A stretch of DNA of 64,000 nucleotides. Source: Aptenodytes patagonicus (taxonomy: Eukaryota; Chordata; Aves; Sphenisciformes; Spheniscidae). The translations under genes were made by a program, and so were the position numbers. The stretch lies in the NCBI RefSeq assembly GCF_965638725.1, contig NC_134949.1, positions 81,622,017-81,686,016 of the forward strand, in the 5' to 3' direction. Below, piece by piece: positions 11,133-22,827 of this stretch. Within the stretch, counting starts at the first letter, position 1. Every line of letters begins with the position of its first letter. The notes beneath the pieces were generated by a model. It searched no databases. It was not told the DNA's origin and worked only from the letters and a program-made list of their open reading frames with translations.

Positions 11133-14100
11133 CATGACAAGGAGGAAAGCAGCACTGTAAGCAGACAGCGGCAGCAGACAGCAATGACGGCGTTCTTCAG
11201 TTGTAGATGTTGGGCATGTTTTGAAACAGTTCTGCCGCTCACAAAGTTGTAAGTCGTCTTTCACTTGAAACATTGAGATTCAGATTAGTCTGTTCCTTGC
11301 GTTTCTTTAAAATTCCAGGTTGCCCAGCATTTTCACCAGTGACACTGTTTTCAAACAAAAGGGTACGTTCAGCTTAGGTTTACGTACCTGAAACACTCTA
11401 TGGAGTTAGGGGGGAATTCATTTGTGAGAGAGAAAATTTTGGCCCAAGGGCCTTTATCTCATGAACATCAGCCAGAATAGGTTTCATCAAAATAAATACA
11501 ACAGCGTTAGTTTTCCATTTAAACCTTCTCAGACAGAGAAAGGGGAAGGAGGTATTGTCTAGATTTCTGATTAGCTAATTACTCTTGTGACAAGTATTTG
11601 CGTAAACCTTCACAAGGTGATAGCTCACTTATACTGCAGGGACCTGTTCGTGAGAACAGAGAGCGTTACCATTCTCACTTCAGCAAGCTGCATGTCTCAT
11701 GACTTTATTCTTAGGGTTTCTTGCCTTCCTAAATAAAATAGCAATTAGCTTTTTAATTACTAGTATAGCAATGGAACCAAAGTGGATTGCTGCGGGTGTT
11801 TGAGAAACAGCCAATTAACTACTTCAGCTTCTGGATTTACGTAACCTTGTGTCTTTTTGCAGTAGCTGCTTAATGTTATCGTTTCAATGGAATGCCACTA
11901 AAGGAGTGGCATTGTTTATGGAGCTGATATTGTCTACACATGCTGGCAGATAGAAAAGGCTGACTGACAGCTGGAGAACGATGACAAAGGTTGTCTGTTT
12001 TAATCCCTCTGCCGTGAACTTCTCTCTTGTGGAATTAGCACAGTTGCAGTTCTGTGGATGCATTAACAAAAAACGTAGGCAGAATGATGAATGGCCTCTT
12101 GTGATTGCTTGTCTTCACCCTGCATTTTCTTCTGAATCATGCTCTTTGCATGAAATAAGTCATATAAACAAATGTGCCTGTTATTAACACAGCTTTGCCT
12201 TCATCTGTCAGAAATACTATCACCAGCTGTAACCTTAAATATCGCCTGTTAACATAGATTAAAATTATTTTCTTTGTTACGTAAAACCTCATTTTCCCCA
12301 TCTTCATTAGTATATAACTGTTTTCGGACATCAGTGAGAATTTTATAATGTAGCAATTTCAAATTAATTAGAAAGGATGGGGGATCCTTTCTAATTCTAA
12401 GGTGCAGGGATTGTCAAGGACACTTCTGAGCAGAATTTCTTCCACCTATGCCATTTTTCTATTATGCTTGATTTGAAGCTCTACGTGGAGATGGTAAGAG
12501 TAGAATGGAGGATCAATACTGATGCGCTCCAGTTTCTTTTCTGTTGCGGGGAGCTGACCGCTAGGCTTCCAAGGAGGATTGGGAGCTTTTGAGGTCACAA
12601 CTTTACTATAGTAAGGAGCAGGGAAAACTCAGCTAGTAGTGTTTCTCCTGCAGTGATCAGGCTACAAGAAAGAATCAGGGGTGGGGCCTATGCTTGGCAG
12701 CAGTCATTTGTCCTGTGGGTAGCTGACACTTGGAAGCCTGGACCCCTGCAAACTCCTCTTCTGCCCTCCAAAGAAAAATGGAACTTGAGTTGCTTTTCAT
12801 TAAACAATTAATCTACAGTTTCAAGCTCTCCTACCTGTACACCAGCTTTTCTTTTCCATTCAAAGTTTTCTTGTAGAGAATTGTCACTTTAGCTCCCTCC
12901 TTTAAAGATTAAAATAGTTACCTGTGTCAGAGAGTATTTCTGATATTGCCGGGGCCACTGATAGACTGTTTTCACAAACTCATTTTCCTTTGGCTTTGAT
13001 GGGACTGGGCCTATTTAGAGTCAGTTTTTGTTTCTCATCTGAAAGGCAGAAAGTTCTTAAACTGCTCCAACCTGATCACTTGTAACTGTAACTTAAATGA
13101 TACAGAAGCTCATAGCTAGCATCACTAGCATCCTTTTATTTTCCTCCAACGTTTGGATGGAGAATGAATATATAGCATGCTTGGTTTTTTGCTTTTATCT
13201 CAGCTTTAATAATGCTAATATACTCTGTTATACTTGTGCTGTTTTCATACACTGAAATTACAAAAATGTTTGCATGGTAAAATCTCATGGGAAGGGATTT
13301 TGACTGTTGCTGTAAAGCAAGTTGTTCCATTGGTAAAGTCCCTACAGTCTGATTTCCTTTGAGTTTTGTGATCTTTGCCTTACTTTTCCTTTTTCTTTGC
13401 TCAGTAACTGCAGCTGCCCCGCTTTTGACTCCCTGAGTGCTGCTGATGAGTAGGAGGGAGCCGGGCTGTGGCTGACCTTCAGGGATGCTTGCAAATTGAC
13501 TGGTGAGCAAGGGCACACGCCAGCTGGCTGGTGCGCTGCTCTCAGAGAACAAAAAGGCTGATGGAGGTCTCTTTTGCTTTCCCCTGCAGGTGGATAGGTT
13601 AGTCTGATCAGCCCTAGATTTGTTAGTTCTCCAAACTGCATTAACTTTATGACTGCCCTTTCAAATTGAGTTGGAGTTGGCAAAGGGACTCACAAGTTGC
13701 TGGTGCAGACTGACTGCAAACACAACTGCATAAGCCCTGGTTCCCCAGCAAACCAGGCGGGTGATAAATAAGTCGCAAAATGAGCTTGTGTGTGCCCAGA
13801 AGTCTGAGAGATTCTTGGTTCCAGTTCTACATTTTGGATCCATTTTGACCAGAGTCCATCTAAGAGAGAAGACTTCTGTGTAACCAGAGTGGTTGAAGAG
13901 TCTGGAGATTGCTCTGTAAAGCTGAAATCAACAGCTCACTTATGCTGGGATTTCAAAATTTACATCTGTATTATGTTGGTGGATGAAAAACGTTTTCCTT
14001 CAAGGAGTTTTATAAATGTATGGCATGTGATAAATTTCTCAACAAATGGAAAATAGATTATTTTCTCAACTAGCACTTCTGAGATATTCTGTAAAATACC

Positions 14101-17100
14101 TAAACTGAAAAAGTGGTTTTTGAAAGTGGTATTTATTAAAACTGAATATTTGAATGGTAAAAGTCTAGCTAGGTGAGCTTGAAACCCTAATACTCAATTG
14201 TGATGTCTTTGGTTTGGAAATGTAAGAAATGAGTGGCAATGCTTCTAAAGCCTCTGCCTCTATAATGTTTGGAAAACTTTCTCATGTGCTATCAGTTTTA
14301 AAGGCCAGCTTTTTCCTAGCTGAAGATTGTATATAAATGAAATGACAACTGCAGCCTCTTTACATAAGCTCTTGTGCTGCAAGTGTACAGCAGAAGGTTT
14401 GGCAGTGTGGAGGTGTTTTACAGGTGCCTCCTATGAGGTATTTGTGAATAAAATGTCCTAATCTAAGTTATGCTCTATGTTTCTTTTAAGCCAAAGGGTT
14501 TTTATGTTATGTTAAAATGATTTTGTGTGTGTTTGTTTTCCTTGTTTGTCTCTTCGTATATAGTGTGCTGCTGTCTTGCCCCTGGTTACATTTAAAAGCC
14601 TTAGAGAAATAAAGTGTGTTTTTAGGGAAATTTAGAAGAAAGTCATCCTGAGAACTAAGGTGAGAATGCTGCTGGTCTTGTAATCATGAGGAAATCATAG
14701 GGAAAAATACTGGATGTAAGGAATGAGTTACAGTGAGTGTTCTGTAAAGGGTAAGGAACACTCTTATTTCTAGATCAGTGTGGCAGGCAGATAGTTGGGC
14801 TCTGCGGGGAGTTTTTCTCTGTACAGATCATTGTATCTCCCTTCACCAAGCAGAAGTTAAGCTGGGAAGACTAAAAAGAGGTACCACCTCCCAAGAAGCT
14901 TTCTGTGTGCTAATGATGAGGTTGCACTGGATATGTGCAACATATCCTTCTGCATACGTACAGTGCAAGCTGGAACCGTGCAAGGTTGGTGGTATCGTAC
15001 ATCCCGTGCACACTCCGCTCATACTACAGAAGTCACTGCAATAAATACATCCCTTACACTCTCGCAACTGTGCTAAATCTGTGGAGAGCTTTGGTAGACT
15101 ACTGAAAGGGTCATTTTTGAATGAAAGCGTTCCTCCTTTGTCCTTTCACAAGCTAAACTTCCACGATGACATCAAATACCTGAAATACAATGCTCAAATA
15201 TATTTTAAAAGTGTTTACTAGTATGAAGAGATTTTTTTAATGGAGGAAAGAGGTAATTATTTCCCTTGAAGACAAAACCCCAAATGCTTTGTTACCTTGA
15301 CAGGAATTTCTTGTGACAGCTGACATGATCAACAAGCAGGAAATGGTCTTTGAAGACACAACTAGGTAACTTGGCCATCAAAAACAACGTTTGGCTGTCA
15401 GAAGCTGGCTAGTAATAGTGTTAGGATTTGTGGGTGTCAGCCCCTGTGCGGGGGCGATGAACAGTGGTGTGGAGTGGTGGTGGAAAGGCAACGTGTCTGT
15501 CATCGCACCCGGGACTGGAGCTCTCTGGTGGGATTTACAGAGGTGCTGTTGTAGGTTCACGAGCAATTTGTGGAGAGCCTTTGCCATATCACCCTCCATT
15601 GAAGTATTTTGGAATAGCTCTTTATATGTCGATCTGACTGGTTTCTGGCCTGTACTGAAGTGGTGGCTGCCTTCTGCTGGTGTCCTAAGATTATGCATGG
15701 TTTAGCTTGAAAACTCAGTGCTTTCTGCCATAGTCTGGTGCTGGCAGCGCAACTCCTGGTATGAGGGCCAAGGGCCACATCCCCAACATCCCACTTCTTA
15801 AGGAAAAAAATTTACAGCCTCAAGCCTTCATTCTGAGAAAGATGCCCTGGATTAATAAGAAAGACCAATTCAATAATGTGGCAAGAGCTGTTTCAGAGTC
15901 TGCAGAAAGCCTGACACAGATCAGCTCCCAGCAGTGCTGGGAGTTAATGAGAAACCCAGGGCTACTCCTGCTGCATTTACAGGTAACTGGTAAATAATCT
16001 GAAATCTTGCTAACTCTGGATGTCACTTAATCATTTTCCTTCCTGTGTTTGGATCAATACGGAGAGGGACTCTGGAGAGTACATATTGCAGTGGAGATGG
16101 TAAATCTCTAGGGCTGAAGAGAAGTGCTGTAGTGCCTTTGGAAATAAGATGGGTAGTTACACCCATCCATATGTGGCCTCTGCTGTCTCAAAAAAAATGT
16201 CCCTCAAAAAAAATGGAAGTCCTTGATCAGTCCCTCCTCTCCAAACCATGGAAACGAAAGCATTTCTTGCTCTTACTTGTACATGCAGTGAAAAAGCTAG
16301 TGTCTAGCCAGGCATGAGATGAGGACAAATTAAGTTATTTGGTGATGTAATACTACATTTTTTTTCTATTGCCCTGCAAACGTAGGACCAAATCAAGAGC
16401 TGGTCTAAAATGGTTGAGATACTGAACACAAAGAAATTACTCCTGTCTACGCCACTTCTGAATTTTATCCGGAGACCGGTTTCATGAGAAAACTGAAAGA
16501 AGACTTTGTGTGTGTTAGCAGTAGTGTAGAATAAATCTGTGTTTTAGTTCAGACTGCTCACCAGAAGGTGACATTTATATAACAATTTTCCAATAGGTGT
16601 GTTATGTTTTACTAGAAGCCAGTTCAAATAAAGCTTATGTAATTTATAATGGCCTATTCCACAACACTTGCTAGGTTGAAAAGAGCCAACTAATAAAGAC
16701 ATATTAACTTATAGAATCACTTAGGGGGCTAATAACCCTTCCTTTGAGCATATGGGTCTGGCTTTAATAAACTTTAAATCTGCTTTTTGTTCTTTTAAAC
16801 AGGAAGGATCTGATGCTGAGAAAGCTGAAATTGAGTGCTCAGCCTAAAATCGATGGTGTGCATTCAACACCTTGGAAAACCAACTCCTAAATCACTGTCA
16901 ATTAATTCTGAAGTCAAACTGGTTGAGTTGAGGAGACTGGAAAAACTCTGAGGATTCTTAACTGGGCATATGGAAATTCTGAAGTCCAATTATGGGTGAT
17001 AGCCACCTCGCTATCACCTCCAGGAGGCTGGCTGGAAAATAGGTTCAAGCAGTGTGTGTCTCTGCTTCTCACTATCCCCCACCCCTCAACTGGAAATTTT

Positions 17101-20100
17101 AAAAATATCTTTAACCAAAAATCTAACTTCCTGCTGAAATAAAAAGGGGGGGAACATAATTTGACAATTTGTAATACAATTCCCAAGTGCAAGCCACTTA
17201 ATACTAAAAGTAAACAGCAGTGATGGAATTTCCACTTATTGGGTGTCTGCTTAACGGAAAAAAAATGTTTAATGGTTGGCAAGGTGTCATGTTCTTACAC
17301 AGAAAACATTTGAGACTAAGGAGCAGGTGGGCTAGAGATCCAGGAGTCCCCTCTCCCAGAACTGCTCCTTTGCAGATGGGGTTGAGATATGTTTATGAAC
17401 GGGAAGTTTTTGTTTGCTTAGTGCCAACCTTGCCTTAATAACTTCTGCCAGCTTCAGCCTGCGTCTGCAGGCTGGTTTCCTCCTCATTACACATGCACTC
17501 ACGGGCATGCACACATACATACACAGGAGCAGTGGTTGGCATCCCGGGCACCTAACCAGCCTTTCTGGGGTCCAGGGGTGTCTGCCTCGAGAGCTGTATG
17601 AAACTCCAGGGGCAGTCACTGGCTATTCCCACATTAAATTGTGTTTCTTCAAGGTGCCTTTATCCGAGTAGCATTGCTTCGTTTAGGCCTAAAATTCTCT
17701 CACCCCTCATTCACTTTATTGTTGCGTTAGATATATCTAACAACTAAAATGATCTGTTGGCAATGAGGAGTTGTGAGGGAGTGTGCAGAGATTTGTTTAT
17801 ATTGATCAGGCAAATCCCGCAGCGTTTTCCATTTCTTGCTTGCATAACGAATGATCTTCCTCCTGAGTCTCTGGCACCTCTGTGGCCTTGGCAGACCAGG
17901 AGGTACCTGGTGGTTGGTGCTATCAAACCCATCCATCACTTCTTGTAAAATGATGGAAAGAGTGGAAAAGATTTCTCCTTGCTCTGGTGCCAGGTCAGCG
18001 CTTGTCAGTCTCCATCCATTTCATTACAGGTTTCTGAAGTCAACTCTAAGCAGGGAGCAGCTGCCATTTCAACTGTCAAGCTGCCAGGTATTTTCCATTT
18101 TCAGCACTGTTGTACCATGGTGTCTTCTTCAGCTCTTACAGCAGAAGCACCAAACTGCTAGTGGCTGGGGTCATCTGAAGGGCTGGAGCTGCCAGGGCGG
18201 CTTGGGGAGCATGGGGGCAACCTTTCCTCAGGCACTTCTCCCAGAAGCACGGTGTTCACCAAGACATGACCCTGGTCACAGCCGACAGGATAAGGGCCAG
18301 AGAGGATTTGCTGGATTTGGGAAAAAGGGAAAGGAAGGAGGTAGGAGTGAGCATGGGCACCTGATGTACAGGTATATCACTGCTCCTTTCACTTGTGCAG
18401 CATAGTGAAGTCCGGCTTTTGAGACCAAGGGCTATCTGTCAGCTAGCTAGCAATTTAAGCAGCGGGTTTTGTTTGATTGTTCTGGAAAACTTTTTTAACC
18501 ATACTAAAAGCTGCATCATATGGAAGTAGAAATCAGGAAGGTTTATCAGTATAACTGCATAAATGGACAGCTGCACGGGCAAATTCCTCCAAGTTCAAAT
18601 GCAGCTTATGTTAGTGAGAATGTGTTTTTACCAGTATAGTTCTGGCTAAAAGAAGCTATACAAGCAGAATCATGCTTACTCTGATACAGCTGTGACTGGG
18701 CTTTTACTGATATGGAAAGGTTGTTTAAGAAAGCCAACCTCCAGACTTCACTCACTGTCGCAGGGCCGGTTAGGCCTGTGATTCCAGGGCAGAACTGCCA
18801 ACTGTTTCAATCCGGGGACATTGTGTCCCTAGCTGTTGTGTCATGGAAGTCCTGGCTTTTCCTGGCCAGCTTGTGTAGTTTTACAGCTTCTGGGAGGTGG
18901 GGAAACGTGGTTGAGTTCACAAGAGGGAAAGTTGCACAGAAGTCTGTGGTTTCACACCTGCTGGTGTGTTTTTTGGGTTTTGTATGTGAAATGTCTGGCA
19001 GACTGTGGGTCTGCAACGTGGCACTAGTGCCTTAGGGATGGACTGCCTCTCTCCCTCTCTCCCTTTTCAGCCGTGAAGCAAGCCTGAAAGCAGCAGCCCC
19101 CACATGTGGTGGTTGCAGCAGTATTTTCCTTCGTGATCTGTAATGGTCTGAGACCTGCTCCTCACCTGAGGTCTGGAAGCTGGCTGTGCACAGGCAACAT
19201 CCACTGGAACATCTTTGGGGTCCGACTGTACAAGGACTCACTGCCTACAGCCTCTCTGGATACGCCTCGACAGGACAGTGACTGTTATGGCCTGTCCTGT
19301 CTGTGATGCCCAGATAATGAGGCTGCCTCATGCACTCCCATTCACGTAAACTTGAAGGAACAAGTGTCCTGGGTCCCTCTGGACTCAGACATGGCAGGAG
19401 GCGGGTAACCATGACCCTGTGGTCCTCTGCAACCTCAGGGTTCATTTTGTTCAGTCCTGTTTCTTTAATAAAACTACTAACCAAAAGAACAACTGTTGGG
19501 TTTCAGTCTTGCAACCCAATGTTAAAAATAATGGTGCAAAGTTGACCTGGCCTGCTTACCCTAGATCTGATTTTACTGTGTCAGAAGTAATTAAGTGGCA
19601 AAGAAAAACTAAGCATACAGTGATGTTTCAGGGAGAAACAACCTGCTTGGAACATGAACCACAGAAAATATTGGTCTTGTCTCATTTTCAATGTTCTCTC
19701 TTCTCCCAATTAATGGGAATTTTTGCTAATGGCTTTAATGAGAAATATCTGACCCTTATTAAATGGGGATTTCTGAATTTGTGAAATACATACTGGAACA
19801 TACTGTTCCTGCAGTCAGTAAGGGTTCTTACAATCATACTTCGTGTGGTAGAGGAGGAGAAAGGAAGTTTTCTGCCACACATGCAGGAATATGTCTCAAC
19901 AAAGGAGTTTCCCTACCCACATTGCCAGCATGAGAGTCTCTTCAGATGTCAGCTTGGGGCTCCCCCACATGTGTGCTTCTGCTCCCTGCTGACAGGAAAG
20001 GGAGATACTCAAGTGCGTTTAATACACCCTGTAGTACTTGCTGCTCTTGTTCTATTAACTTTCATTACTGCAGCACTTTTAGGCCCCAGGCATGAACAGG

Positions 20101-21229
20101 AACCCAGCTGTGCCACATTTGCTCTGAAAGCAGAAGAAAAAGATAATCCTTCTTTGAGGAGGTCGTGGCTGAGGATGTCTCTTTCAAACATACAGCGGGG
20201 AGCTTGAGATTTTGAAACAGGAGTATGTGGAGGGATAGCTGACACCTGCACACTGTCTTCTGTTGCCTAGTGTAATGCCTGGGATCAAAGTATCCACAGC
20301 GCTTTTAGGATGACTTGAGTGTGAAATGCCTGCTGGTAGTCTGGACTTGAGGATGCTTGGCCACGCTCTGGCTGCTACATTAGGGTGCTCCAAGAAGAGC
20401 CTGGCCTGGAGCCGTTTCTGTACAAGAAATGACTGAGTAGGATGAGACTCTTCAGTACAGAGGCACGGAGAGACTGGCACAGAGAGCGTGGGTGGGGATC
20501 AACTGTTCACCATCTACTGACTTTGTCAGAGCTAGTTGAGAAGAAAATAGAGAATAGGAAGAAAATGCTTGAGATCCTCAGCTGAAAAGAGGACAAATCC
20601 TTGATTGTCAAGTAAAACTCTCCTGAAATCCACTCAGATGGGGCCTGAGCAAGCGGGGCTGCTTGTCCCATCTTTGGGACTTTCTGACTAGGCCCATTCT
20701 GGACCTGCTCCGGATTTACTGAATGGTACCACTTTTTGGCAGCTACCATGTGCATGGTGTTAACAGCAACTGCCGCAGGCTGGAAGGATGTGTCAGGAGA
20801 CAATTCTGTAGATTCCCTGCTTCCTACGCTCTGTCCTCAAGCACCCGCTGGTGGCTATGGTCAGCGATAGGATACTGGGATGTACAGACCTCTAGTCTGA
20901 ACCCTGCGGGACACTACTGTCCATGTTGTAAGAAGACAAAATGGAAACCTTCCCGGGCAAGGGGTGCAGAACATGGGCTGGACCTTCCACTGCTCCAGGT
21001 CATGGGAGCATATTGATCCAGCAGAGTGAGGGGAATTCACCAACCGGATGCTAGTGCTGACGCCATTTTGTGGATAAATAGTGACATGCGATTTCTAAGG
21101 GCATGCTATTGTAGTTCTGGGCAATAATATGGGAACTAAGAAAATAAATCAATAATCAACACACAGACTCAGTCCAGTTCACATTAATGAGGTCGATGAA
21201 TGCAAAAAAAAAAAATAAAAAAGGCTACC
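11133..21229. other. Intergenic region between CREBL2 and the GPR19 array
   Basis: I find no recognisable protein gene, tRNA or rRNA on either strand. Open frames up to 184 codons occur (for example near 17851-18405 and 13136-13552) but none shows a domain, a codon pattern or splice signals that I can defend. Part may belong to a long CREBL2 3' UTR (AATAAA near 11730, 14450 and 14610) or to the GPR19 3' side. A strong hairpin at 12366 is listed separately. Confidence 0.6.
12366..12396. repeat. Perfect 13-bp hairpin, 5-base G loop
   Basis: AATTAGAAAGGAT and ATCCTTTCTAATT are exact reverse complements separated by GGGGG. The stem does not extend further. Confidence 0.85.
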
Positions 21230-21306
21230 TGTTTCAGGAAGTATTGATAGCTTTGTGTGGATTTATGAACTTGTATATTGTGGCCAAAATACAGCGATAT
21301 AAAAAA
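21230..21306. repeat. Diverged paralogue of the spacer-B end (left edge of the array)
   Basis: This stretch aligns with the last 77 or so bases of each spacer B (for example 30709-30785) at only about 72% identity by hand count (19 mismatches in 65 aligned bases, plus a matching AGGAAG block). Immediately to its right the copies become nearly identical. About 11 of the mismatches are A/T here and G/C in the spacers, against two the other way. It is therefore an old homologous flank that escaped the homogenisation of the gene block. Confidence 0.75.
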
Positions 21307-21464
21307 GCAGTGTTTTTTCTTCCCCTTTTCCCCGACCCACAGAGAGCGTGAGAGCTTGTCTGTTTTGTGAAAAAGTAATGCTCGTGAGTCAGGGAGCGTA
21401 GCTCCAAAATGCAGAATGTCACTGCAAGGAAACAGACTGCAAGGACACATCAAAAATCAAGGCA

Positions 21465-21470
21465 TTTAAT
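21465..21470 (-). promoter_or_regulatory. Likely GPR19 polyadenylation signal (ATTAAA)
   Basis: On the - strand ATTAAA lies 127 bases past the GPR19 stop and is followed by T- and GT-rich sequence. The same site is kept at 30944-30949, 36196-36201, 43281-43286 and 56025-56030. No canonical AATAAA is nearer. Confidence 0.5.
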
Positions 21471-21597
21471 GAAACAAAACATCTTATTTTCTTCCCTAAA
21501 AGCTACGTTAAAATATGTAAATATGCAGTGGTTCAAAACGGAGCGAAAGCTCCTTGTTCTGGGGGTAGGTTGTAATTTCTCAAAGCACTGAAGCCAA

Positions 21598-22827
21598 CTA
21601 GACAAACGTATTTGGGGGATTGGACTGAGTAGGCCAGGCAAGCCTTTTTTCCTTTGCTTCTCTGTTAAAAGCCTCATAGATGGACTCTTTGGTGAGCGTT
21701 TTGGCCGGAGCTGTGATTTCTGCGATGCCAACGTGATTTCTTTTGGCTATCCTGGAACTGGTGGTGATGGTGTACGCGTTGCTCCTGTAGCCTTTCATGG
21801 CGGACATGCAGAAAGTTTCTTTCACCCCTCTTCTGAAGTTTGCGTTATAGACGGAGTAGAGGGTTGGCTTAGAGGCTGCAGAACTGAAAGAGATCCAGGT
21901 GATGGCCAGGAAAAGCAGGGAGCTCTTTCTGTAGTCTGTTTCCTGCGGGTGCCAGAGCTGCACCACGTGAAAAGGGAGCCAGGACAGGAGAAACACCGAG
22001 TTTGACATTAAGAACATCTTGATGGTTTTCACTTTTGTTCTTGGGACGATATTCACTGTCCTCCTGACGGTCCTGCCATCGGTGCCTGCTCTCCAAATGT
22101 GCTCGACGACCTTCTGGTAGAAGAGCATAATGAGGACGGATGGGACCAGAGCCACCACCAAGAGGTGGATGATTCCGTAGGCGGCTCCTTCCCGAGAATC
22201 GGGGAGAAAAAAGTTGCAGTGGTCGTCGCTGTTGGAGCCATAGAAAAAGAAAGCCGGTGATGCAAGTACAGCGTCAAATAGCCAAGAGGCCAGAATCATT
22301 TTCTTGGCTTTCTCCCGCGACACCTTGAAGCTCAGGGGGTAGACGATAGTGTAGAATCGATCCACGCATACAGAGAGGAGCACGTATATCTGGACGCCAG
22401 GGGTGAGGTACTGTATGTACCTTACCAGCTTGCACATCACGTTCCCCAGCGTCCACCTGCCGAAGGTCAACTGGAGCAGCACGAAGGGCGCGCTTGCGAC
22501 ACTGGCGAGGAGGTCTGCACAAGCCATGGAGACCACAAAATAGTTGGTGGTGGATTGCGTCCTCCTGCTCCTGTGGATCACTAAGCAAACGAGGGAGTTT
22601 CCAAAGACGGAAACCAGCCACAACGCTCCCCGAACCGTGCTGGCTGCTGCCATTTCCCCCGGCCTCAGCTCATAGTGCGAGCCAGTGTGGTTCCTGCTTG
22701 AGCTGGGTCCCAGGGGTGACCCCGCCACCTCGTAGCCGGCAGGAGGGATGGAGGTTTCGGGGTAGCTCTTGTTCTGCAGCAGGAGCAATAAGGTGGGGAG
22801 AACAAAAGGACCGCTGCTGTTATCCAT
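21598..22827 (-). CDS. GPR19: GPR19 copy 1, orphan class A GPCR, open
   Basis: The 409 codons match human GPR19 along their whole length and to the same C-terminus (Asn-Thr-Phe-Val). Seven membrane segments are visible at about residues 67-86, 95-115, 132-158, 175-196, 217-241, 267-292 and 302-331. Other marks are Asn77 (TM1), Asp105 (TM2), Cys132 and Cys204 (disulphide), Asp-Arg-Phe at 156-158 in place of DRY, SWLP at 282-285 in place of CWxP, and a TM7 without classical NPxxY. Asn3, Asn19 and Asn46 are glycosylation sequons. I chose the ATG at 22827 because the frame upstream has no earlier ATG (only GTG and then a stop), and A at -3 with G at +4 is favourable. A strong splice acceptor (ctcttctcccttcatgcag) lies 36 bases upstream, so a 5' UTR intron is likely. 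GPR19 is a neural G-protein-coupled receptor, proposed but not settled as an adropin receptor. Residue 275 in TM6 is Ser here, Leu in copies 3, 4 and 6. Confidence 0.95.
   Translation of the reverse strand: MDNSSGPFVLPTLLLLLQNKSYPETSIPPAGYEVAGSPLGPSSSRNHTGSHYELRPGEMAAASTVRGALWLVSVFGNSLVCLVIHRSRRTQSTTNYFVVSMACADLLASVASAPFVLLQLTFGRWTLGNVMCKLVRYIQYLTPGVQIYVLLSVCVDRFYTIVYPLSFKVSREKAKKMILASWLFDAVLASPAFFFYGSNSDDHCNFFLPDSREGAAYGIIHLLVVALVPSVLIMLFYQKVVEHIWRAGTDGRTVRRTVNIVPRTKVKTIKMFLMSNSVFLLSWLPFHVVQLWHPQETDYRKSSLLFLAITWISFSSAASKPTLYSVYNANFRRGVKETFCMSAMKGYRSNAYTITTSSRIAKRNHVGIAEITAPAKTLTKESIYEAFNREAKEKRLAWPTQSNPPNTFV

Noticed and set aside
13136-13683. Two overlapping - strand frames of 113 and 138 codons
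   Set aside because: They share the same DNA in different phases and show no recognisable protein feature.
17851-18405. 184-codon open frame on the + strand in the intergenic region
   Set aside because: The composition looks random, with no domain, no splice context and no similarity to a family I know.
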